The notes beneath the pieces are model-generated. The model did no database searches, had not been told where the DNA came from, and worked only from the letters and a program-made list of their open reading frames with translations. A DNA stretch of 11,015 bases, from positions 1-11,015 of the forward strand of contig NZ_CALKTS010000175.1 in NCBI RefSeq assembly GCF_937997595.1. Direction: 5' to 3'. A program made the position numbers and the translations under genes. Below are positions 6,814 through 11,015 of the stretch, piece by piece; within the stretch, counting starts at the first letter, position 1, and each line of letters begins with the position of its first letter. This DNA is from an uncultured Campylobacter sp. (lineage in GTDB: Bacteria > Campylobacterota > Campylobacteria > Campylobacterales > Campylobacteraceae).

Positions 6814-7710
6814 TTATTTCATATCGTATATGAAAACTTTATTTTCTTTGCCTTCGCGCGAAAAAACATAAAATTTGCCGTCCTTCACCGCAAGCGCTCT
6901 TGCGTTTGCCGCTCCGCTAAAACTATACGCATCCTCAATTGCATGCGTTTGTAAATTTAGCTTTAAAATGGTCGAGAAATTTTTACTCAAAAGATAAACT
7001 GCATCAGGCTGAGCGTCGATGCCCGTGACATAGTATTCGCCTAGGCTCCTGCCCTCTTTTAGCTTTAAATTTGAGCCGATTTGCGGAATGAATTCCTCCA
7101 AAATCATCTTATCGTCGCCGTCAAACACCGCCACGCTCCAATAATCCCTCACGTCGTTAGGCACGGACGCAACGATAAATTTATTCGCAGCCGCGTCGTA
7201 ATCCCAGCCGAGGATGTATTGCTGCTTTGCTCGAAGCGTGGAGAAGCGCCCTTTGTTGCCGAGATCGTTTAGCTTCCATTTATCCCAGCCCTCGGTCAAG
7301 TGCCTCCACTGGCTATTTTGTTCCTCTGCACTAAGCCCGTCCGCAGGCTCATAAAATACGAAAGTTTTATTAAAGCTTATCATGCCAAGCTCGTTTTTAT
7401 ACCACGTCGCACCTACGGTCGCTTCCATCTCCATTATAAAGTGGCGATCGTGCTTACCGTATCTAAGCGGCTTTAAATTTTCATCCGCAACGTAAAATTC
7501 GTTATTTTTCGAAACCAGCGCAAACTGCTTTTTATCTGCGTCGTAGTCTGCTCCCGTAATCGGCGCGTCGTTTTGTAAGCTTAAGCTCACTTCCGCACTC
7601 GGCGTACCGAGCTCTTTCACGCCCTCAAGCGCACCCGCTTTGCTATCGAGATTAAACTCAAATCCAAACGCCAGAGCCGCTAGCGCCGTAAAAATCATCA
7701 GCTTTTTCAT
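6814..7710 (-). CDS. Secreted beta-propeller-like protein matching the C-terminal half of DsbI
   Basis: This encodes a 298-aa periplasmic protein with signal peptide MKKLMIFTALAALAFG (residues 1-16). I chose the ATG at 7710 because AAGGAG lies just before it and the signal peptide begins there; the frame stays open to an ATG at 7755, but that would overlap dsbI and add 15 unlikely residues. The mature part has repeated short beta-strand blocks (for example YDADKKQFALVSKNNEFYV and AVYLLSKNFSTILKLNL) as in beta-propellers, and contains no cysteine. In C. jejuni, DsbI is, as I recall, one protein with a DsbB-type membrane part followed by a periplasmic propeller; here the two parts are separate adjacent genes. 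The exact role is unknown. Partner docking for DsbI or a link to the reductase encoded 22 bases downstream is possible. No propeller motif of an enzyme (such as AssT) was recognised. Confidence 0.72.
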   Translation of the reverse strand: MKKLMIFTALAALAFGFEFNLDSKAGALEGVKELGTPSAEVSLSLQNDAPITGADYDADKKQFALVSKNNEFYVADENLKPLRYGKHDRHFIMEMEATVGATWYKNELGMISFNKTFVFYEPADGLSAEEQNSQWRHLTEGWDKWKLNDLGNKGRFSTLRAKQQYILGWDYDAAANKFIVASVPNDVRDYWSVAVFDGDDKMILEEFIPQIGSNLKLKEGRSLGEYYVTGIDAQPDAVYLLSKNFSTILKLNLQTHAIEDAYSFSGAANARALAVKDGKFYVFSREGKENKVFIYDMK

Positions 7711-7721
7711 CTTTTTGCTCC

Positions 7722-8435
7722 TTAGTTTGGCAGATCCGGAAGCTCCGGATTCCAATCGAATCTAAAATCAAGCGCGCTTTGCCAGTGATCTTTCTCCCAG
7801 AACCATTTTGCAGGATCAAGGCTCATCCTAGCCGGCGTACTAGAGCCCAGATACGGCGGCGGACCCGAGACGATGAAGGCCTGTGCGCAGTTTGCGGCGA
7901 TGATGACGATGAAGATTAAATTTGCGATCTTGCCTAGAGGCAAGTAGCGCAAAAACTCGCCGTATTCGCCGCTCGCGCTCTTTTTCATTATCTCGCCCAA
8001 ATTTTTGCTACATAAAAATATAACCGCCAAAAATGTGATCACGCAAAAATCTACGACGATGACCCAAAGCTGCGTGTGTGCACCTAAAATTTCAAGTCCG
8101 AAGCCCTGCTTTATGTCAAGGTAGCCGCCGAACGTACCGTCAAGGCTATAATGGATAAAGCCGTTGAACATTCCCCAGCAAGCCATTAGCAAAAGCGCCG
8201 CGACGTAGCCGGGTTTTAGACCGTATCTAAGGATAAAAAGCGCGATAAGGCTGATGGCTATCATAGTGATCCTCTCCGCCCAGCACATCACGCACGGACT
8301 ATCTCCCATACCAAAGCCCAGTATCAAACAGGCTATGCCGACCGGGAGCGCCACGAGGGCAATGATGGCTAGCGACATTAGGTTAAAAAATCCTCGCTCG
8401 GCGGCGGGAATTTGATTTTGTTCTAAATTTTGCAT
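7722..8435 (-). CDS. dsbI: DsbB-family inner-membrane thiol oxidoreductase (DsbI-type, lacking fused propeller)
   Basis: This 237-aa protein has five predicted membrane helices (about residues 19-42, 54-70, 77-94, 122-142, 167-188). The first periplasmic loop carries the redox CVMC at 48-51, followed by WAER as in DsbB relatives. These proteins pass electrons from periplasmic thiol partners to quinones, making disulfides. The second periplasmic loop (about 96-121) has no cysteine, unlike E. coli DsbB, where a second Cys pair contacts DsbA; the other cysteines (36, 86, 131, 142, 183) lie in or next to helices. The protein ends about 45 residues after the last helix (FDWNPELPDLPN), whereas C. 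jejuni DsbI continues into a propeller. Here that part is the next gene. It follows dba by nine bases, with AGGAGGG overlapping the dba stop, which fits the translational coupling described for dba-dsbI in C. jejuni. Confidence 0.85.
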   Translation of the reverse strand: MQNLEQNQIPAAERGFFNLMSLAIIALVALPVGIACLILGFGMGDSPCVMCWAERITMIAISLIALFILRYGLKPGYVAALLLMACWGMFNGFIHYSLDGTFGGYLDIKQGFGLEILGAHTQLWVIVVDFCVITFLAVIFLCSKNLGEIMKKSASGEYGEFLRYLPLGKIANLIFIVIIAANCAQAFIVSGPPPYLGSSTPARMSLDPAKWFWEKDHWQSALDFRFDWNPELPDLPN

Positions 8436-8444
8436 ATCGCCCTC

Positions 8445-8612
8445 CTAAAAGTTGCCTACCGGCACGACGACCCATAAATTTACGTAAAACTCGAGCGCGA
8501 TCAATATCGCGCAGCCTGCCGCCGCACAGCCCGTAGCTAGATTTTTCCTCTGCGGCTTAAAATATAATATAAGCCCGCTGATCAAAAATAGCGTCAAAAT
8601 AAGAAATTCCAT
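8445..8612 (-). CDS. dba: Dba-like small membrane protein, DsbI partner
   Basis: A 55-aa reading frame starts MEFLILTLFLISGLILYFKP and ends WVVVPVGNF. It has two hydrophobic segments (about residues 3-18 and 28-50) separated by the basic stretch KPQRKN, so it is a likely two-helix inner-membrane protein. Cys 29 and Cys 34 lie in the second segment. Position directly before dsbI, size and hydrophobicity match Dba (DsbI-accessory protein) of C. jejuni. A strong AGGAAAGGA site precedes the ATG. Its TAG stop sits inside the dsbI ribosome binding site. It is the first gene of the seven-gene operon. The name rests on context and recall of the family, not an alignment. Confidence 0.75.
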   Translation of the reverse strand: MEFLILTLFLISGLILYFKPQRKNLATGCAAAGCAILIALEFYVNLWVVVPVGNF

Positions 8613-8645
8613 TTCAAACCGTCCTTTCCTAATAAAATTTAATCC

Positions 8646-8657
8646 TAAGCATGCTTA
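8646..8657. promoter_or_regulatory. 12-bp perfect palindrome in the dba operon leader
   Basis: TAAGCATGCTTA is a perfect palindrome lying 34-45 bases upstream of the dba start codon and downstream of the proposed -10 box. It is the most G/C-containing element of this otherwise AT-only region, which makes a dimeric regulator site or a small leader hairpin plausible. Confidence 0.4.
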
Positions 8658-8689
8658 TTCTTAAAGAAATAATATAATTTTATTTATTA

Positions 8690-8695
8690 ATTATA
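8690..8695 (-). promoter_or_regulatory. Candidate -10 box for the dba-dsbI-molybdoenzyme operon
   Basis: Read on the minus strand, TATAAT (complement of ATTATA) lies about 78 bases before the dba ATG, giving a leader of roughly 70 bases. The -35 side is AT-rich and overlaps one arm of the 15-bp inverted repeat. Other AT-rich boxes nearby could serve instead. Confidence 0.4.
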
Positions 8696-8700
8696 GTTTA

Positions 8701-8766
8701 AAAAATAGATTTTTTCGTTCATATTAAATTTTTTGTATAAAATTTTCCTACAAAAAATCTATTTTT
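8701..8766. repeat. Perfect 15-bp inverted repeat, possible operator pair
   Basis: AAAAATAGATTTTTT (8701-8715) and its exact reverse complement AAAAAATCTATTTTT (8752-8766) are separated by 36 bases. Each arm is itself a near-dyad of the form AAAAT-2-ATTTT, so the element may be two copies of a regulator site rather than a hairpin. It lies next to the proposed minus-strand -10 box. AT bias raises the chance of coincidence, but a 15-bp perfect match remains notable. Confidence 0.5.
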
Positions 8767-8803
8767 ATAAATTATTTTATTATATTTAAGTGAATATTAA
8801 AGA

Positions 8804-8809
8804 TATAAT
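8804..8809 (+). promoter_or_regulatory. Candidate -10 box for the 383-aa protein gene
   Basis: A perfect TATAAT in AGATATAATTA lies about 115 bases upstream of the ATG at 8925. The surrounding sequence is so AT-rich that other start sites are equally possible, for example the TGTGTAATAT at about 8886. Confidence 0.3.
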
Positions 8810-8924
8810 TAAAATTTTACAAATTATTTTACTCGCTGATATTTTTTATCCTTAAGATAAAATTTAAAACAACTTAAACAAATATTGTGTAATATTTCAA
8901 AAGTATCTTGACCTAAGGCGAAAT

Positions 8925-10076
8925 ATGGAAAATATATTTTTAGAATCTTACGACGTATTTAAGGTATCGAAAAACGCGAGCAAGCTAAAAATTTACAACG
9001 ACTTTTTAAGAGACAACAAAAGATACTCCGTAACGCGCTGCTATTATGTCATAGTCGTGGATAATACATTTTTGACCTACTCGCATTTGATGATTTATGA
9101 GGAGCTGCTTTATCTTCTGTATTCGCAGAACAAGCTAAAAAACGGCGATTTTTCGTTGACGCTCAAAAAATCGGAGCTCGCGAAAAAATTTAAGACCGAT
9201 ATCACCAAAAGCGCGACCGAGACGATAAAGCGCTTCTATGAGATGAAACAAGTCAAAATCACTATTTTCGTAAAAGACAAAGTTGAAAAACAGATGAATA
9301 TTATCGAACGTATCGACGCGCCGCAAAGCGAGAAATACGGCGACATCCCCGACGAGATCAATATCTCGCTAAATTCAGAGTTCGTGCGGCTCTACCGCTG
9401 TGCGTATCTGGATAAGATCGAGTATTTAAATAGCTTTGATATTGAACAGGGCAGCTTCATCCGCTACTTTATGCAGCACGAGCTGGACGGCGGCGTCAAA
9501 AGCTCTGCGATCATCGATAAAATGGGCGTTACAACGTATCTGCCCTTCACTTATAAAAAGCGCTTCGAGCAAGAGATCGCAAGAGTGAGCTTTTACTATA
9601 AAAACGAGAAATTTTGCATAAAAGACGGCTTTGTTGTCATCGAAAACCACGAAAACAAGGCGATAGATAATCAAAACGCGTCGATTGAGCTTTTCGGCGT
9701 GATATACGAGCAGATAACGCAAAACTGCACGAAATCCGTTACGCTAAACGAGCAAAATTTAGCGAAGTATTACGCGCGCTTCGGCAGGTTTGAGACCAGC
9801 CAGACGGTATTTAAAATTCTAAGCAACATGGAGCTCATGCTAAATCAATCGATGCAGAAAGAAAACGCAAAGATCGCCTGCTTTTCGCACTTTTTCGAAA
9901 GTATCGTCTGCAAAAACGGCGAGGAATTTGAAATTTTGATCGAGCTAAATCAAAAGGGCTTTGAGTATATCGTCTCGCGTAGCGCAAATTTGGACTTTTG
10001 GAATGTCGAATCCGCAGACTATGGACTCACGCCGTATCCTGTAAATAGCTGTGCGACAAACGGCAAGCTAGGATAA
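8925..10076 (+). CDS. Uncharacterised 383-aa protein, replication-initiator-like layout (tentative)
   Basis: I do not recognise this protein with certainty. It is soluble, charged, and without signal peptide or membrane helix. The layout resembles plasmid replication initiators with two winged-helix units. A first helix-turn-helix-like part lies at about residues 50-120 (LTLKKSELAKKFKTDITKSA). A second begins INISLNSEFVRLYR (145-158), followed by SFIRYFMQHELDG and a HTH-like segment KSSAIIDKMGVTTYLP, then a strand pair ending KDGFVVIEN near 240. A further helical/strand region of about 140 residues follows. The ATG is preceded by TAAGG at about 8913-8917. It stands alone, divergent from the dba operon and convergent with the next gene. 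If a Rep relative, it may be a plasmid or prophage remnant in the chromosome; a chromosomal transcription regulator is the alternative. Confidence 0.6.
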   Translation: MENIFLESYDVFKVSKNASKLKIYNDFLRDNKRYSVTRCYYVIVVDNTFLTYSHLMIYEELLYLLYSQNKLKNGDFSLTLKKSELAKKFKTDITKSATETIKRFYEMKQVKITIFVKDKVEKQMNIIERIDAPQSEKYGDIPDEINISLNSEFVRLYRCAYLDKIEYLNSFDIEQGSFIRYFMQHELDGGVKSSAIIDKMGVTTYLPFTYKKRFEQEIARVSFYYKNEKFCIKDGFVVIENHENKAIDNQNASIELFGVIYEQITQNCTKSVTLNEQNLAKYYARFGRFETSQTVFKILSNMELMLNQSMQKENAKIACFSHFFESIVCKNGEEFEILIELNQKGFEYIVSRSANLDFWNVESADYGLTPYPVNSCATNGKLG

Positions 10077-10081
10077 ATTTA

Positions 10082-10171
10082 AGGCGGTAAATTTTAAAAT
10101 TTATCCGTAAGATGCGAGAGTACGCCCGCCGCATCTAGGACAATTCACGAGCAAATTTTAAAAATTTACTC
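10082..10171. terminator. Hairpins between convergent genes, candidate bidirectional terminator
   Basis: Three dyads fill this short gap: a near-palindrome GGTAAATTTT/AAAATTTATCC (about 10085-10106), a GATGCG/CGCATC stem with a 13-nt loop (10111-10116 with 10130-10135), and GAGCAAATTT/AAATTTACTC (about 10149-10171), which overlaps the stop codon of the minus-strand gene. Neither strand has a long uninterrupted T run after the GC-rich stem, so the precise terminator is uncertain. Confidence 0.4.
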
Positions 10172-10759
10172 CTGTGTCCTTAGCTCGGCGATGAGCCCGT
10201 CAAGCTCGCCGCTATTTTGCGCGCTCAAAAGTCGTTCGTTTATGAGCCGCATTTGCGCCGAAAACTCGCTATCAAGCATATCTGCGACGAAATTTTCGCT
10301 CTCGCTTTCATCCGCTACCGGATACATATCGCGCCAGATGTCGGTTATCCACCAACCGCACTTCGAGACGCAGGTAAAGTCCTTCAAAACGCCCATCTTT
10401 AGCCTCATCATCACTTCGTCGGTTTGTTTGATCTCGCTTGCGACGAAGTCTTTGTGGATGCCGTCTAGGCATGTAAAAATGCGATGCCCTAGGCTTTGGA
10501 CGCTGTTTTCGGAGCAGATCCTAAACTGAAAGATGCTATCTTTAAAATTTAAATCAGACAAGCAAATTGGATGCTTTTGAGTAAAATTCGGAAACGAATC
10601 AAAGCTCCTATCGTCGATGCTAAGCGCCCAGTTAGAGCTTGGATTTTTGCGGGCGAACTCGCCGAAACTAAGCCTGATAAATTCTTTATAGCTTAGCTCT
10701 TCGGCGGTGAAAAAGTCGTAGTTGGCGCAGTTTGTAGCTTTAAAATCTTTAAATTTCAT
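10166..10759 (-). CDS. Hypothetical protein, 197 aa
   Basis: I do not recognise this protein. It is acidic and soluble, with no signal peptide or membrane helix. It is rich in aromatic residues (CGWWITDIWRDMYP at about 134-147) and has five scattered cysteines without a metal-binding spacing. The C-terminal third (from about residue 150) is a predicted helical, glutamate-rich segment (FVADMLDSEFSAQMRLINER). Coding status is supported by the strong GGGAGGG site six to eight bases before the ATG, by Campylobacter-like codon use over its full length, and by its neat convergence with the preceding gene. Plus-strand frames inside it are shadows. Confidence 0.7.
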   Translation of the reverse strand: MKFKDFKATNCANYDFFTAEELSYKEFIRLSFGEFARKNPSSNWALSIDDRSFDSFPNFTQKHPICLSDLNFKDSIFQFRICSENSVQSLGHRIFTCLDGIHKDFVASEIKQTDEVMMRLKMGVLKDFTCVSKCGWWITDIWRDMYPVADESESENFVADMLDSEFSAQMRLINERLLSAQNSGELDGLIAELRTQE

Positions 10760-10930
10760 GATCCCTCCCGTAAAATTTTAGCAAAAAGTATCGAGTGCGT
10801 AATTTTACCATTTGCTTTTAAGAATTTATAAATATTTATTTTCAAATCCAAACAAATACAAAGCCAAACTATAGGAATTTTTTTGTAAAATAATAATATA
10901 TTCGAAAGGCGGCGAGCTTTTCGGTATCGT

Positions 10931-10948
10931 AAAAAGGCGCTTGGGCGC
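10931..10948 (-). terminator. Candidate terminator after the tRNA gene
   Basis: Read on the minus strand, a short GCGC-CCAA-GCGC hairpin (10937-10948) is followed by CTTTTTA, 12 bases past the tRNA CCA end. The stem is only four base pairs, so this is a weak but well-placed candidate. Confidence 0.4.
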
Positions 10949-10960
10949 GAAATAATATTT

Positions 10961-11015
10961 TGGTGTCAAGAGAGAGACTTGAACTCTCGACCTCCGGCTT
11001 ATGAGACCAGCGCTC
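10961..11015 (-). tRNA. tRNA with CAT anticodon, elongator Met (or Ile2), 3' part only
   Basis: On the minus strand the sequence runs from the end of the D stem (GAGC) to an encoded CCA at 10963-10961. The anticodon arm CTGGT-CTCATAA-GCCGG gives anticodon CAT. It is followed by a five-base variable region AGGTC, a T arm GAGAG-TTCAAGT-CTCTC, the 3' acceptor strand TCTTGAC and discriminator A. The anticodon stem lacks the three G-C pairs of initiator tRNA, so it is elongator tRNA-Met or the lysidine-modified tRNA-Ile2; these cannot be told apart without the 5' half, which lies beyond the window. Confidence 0.92.

Larger units (their letters stand above)
8613..8924. other. AT-rich divergent control region
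   Basis: This stretch separates the minus-strand dba operon from the plus-strand gene starting at 8925. No gene is visible. It is almost pure A/T with -10-like boxes on both strands, a 12-bp palindrome (8646-8657), a 15-bp inverted repeat (8701-8766) and a TTTTATC/GATAAAA dyad with a 5-nt spacer (8844-8862). In C. jejuni dba-dsbI is reported as iron/Fur-regulated, so a Fur site might lie here, but I could not identify a clear Fur box by eye. Confidence 0.6.

Noticed and set aside
7711..7755. Upstream ATG extending the propeller protein by 15 residues
   Set aside because: It overlaps dsbI, lacks a ribosome site and would bury the clear signal peptide; the ATG at 7710 has AAGGAG directly before it.
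8701..8870. CRISPR-like or iteron array in the AT-rich intergenic region
   Set aside because: Only inverted, not regularly spaced direct, repeats were found, and no unit occurs more than twice.

Overview
The window looks like chromosomal DNA of an anaerobic or microaerobic Campylobacter of the less AT-rich, oral kind (C. gracilis, C. showae or C. rectus type). This rests on the many AAATTTG-type words, the Dba/DsbI gene pair known from Campylobacter, and the Tat-exported molybdoenzyme with an NrfD-type membrane subunit. The species is not certain.

Layout. Positions 1-2350 are visibly AT-richer than the centre. They hold a possible gene tail at the left edge, about 490 bases with no convincing gene, and one complete reverse transcriptase gene (551-2050, +). 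This protein belongs to the unknown-group/abortive-infection type of bacterial RT (catalytic YRDD, no group II intron maturase region), so it is a candidate phage-defence gene. It is followed by about 350 bases without a supported gene.

Positions 8612 down to 2399 hold one tightly packed minus-strand operon of seven genes: dba (55 aa, absent from longest-ORF lists), a DsbB-type dsbI, a secreted cysteine-free propeller-like protein, a Tat-exported DmsA-like molybdopterin oxidoreductase, a four-cluster iron-sulfur protein, a TorD-family chaperone and an NrfD/PsrC-type quinone-reactive membrane subunit. The last four make a complete anaerobic respiratory reductase (catalytic, electron-transfer and membrane subunits plus maturation chaperone). 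The first three look like a thiol/disulfide membrane module in which the usual DsbI-propeller fusion is encoded as two separate proteins. A candidate terminator follows the operon at 2349-2381.

Positions 8613-8924 are a very AT-rich divergent promoter region with a 12-bp palindrome, a perfect 15-bp inverted repeat and TATAAT boxes on both strands. To its right lie a plus-strand gene for a 383-aa protein that resembles plasmid replication initiators in layout (tentative), a convergent minus-strand gene for an unknown 197-aa protein, and at the right edge the 3' part of a CAT-anticodon tRNA on the minus strand.

The most notable items are the solitary RT with a possible structured leader RNA, and the coupling of a split Dba/DsbI module to a Tat molybdoenzyme.
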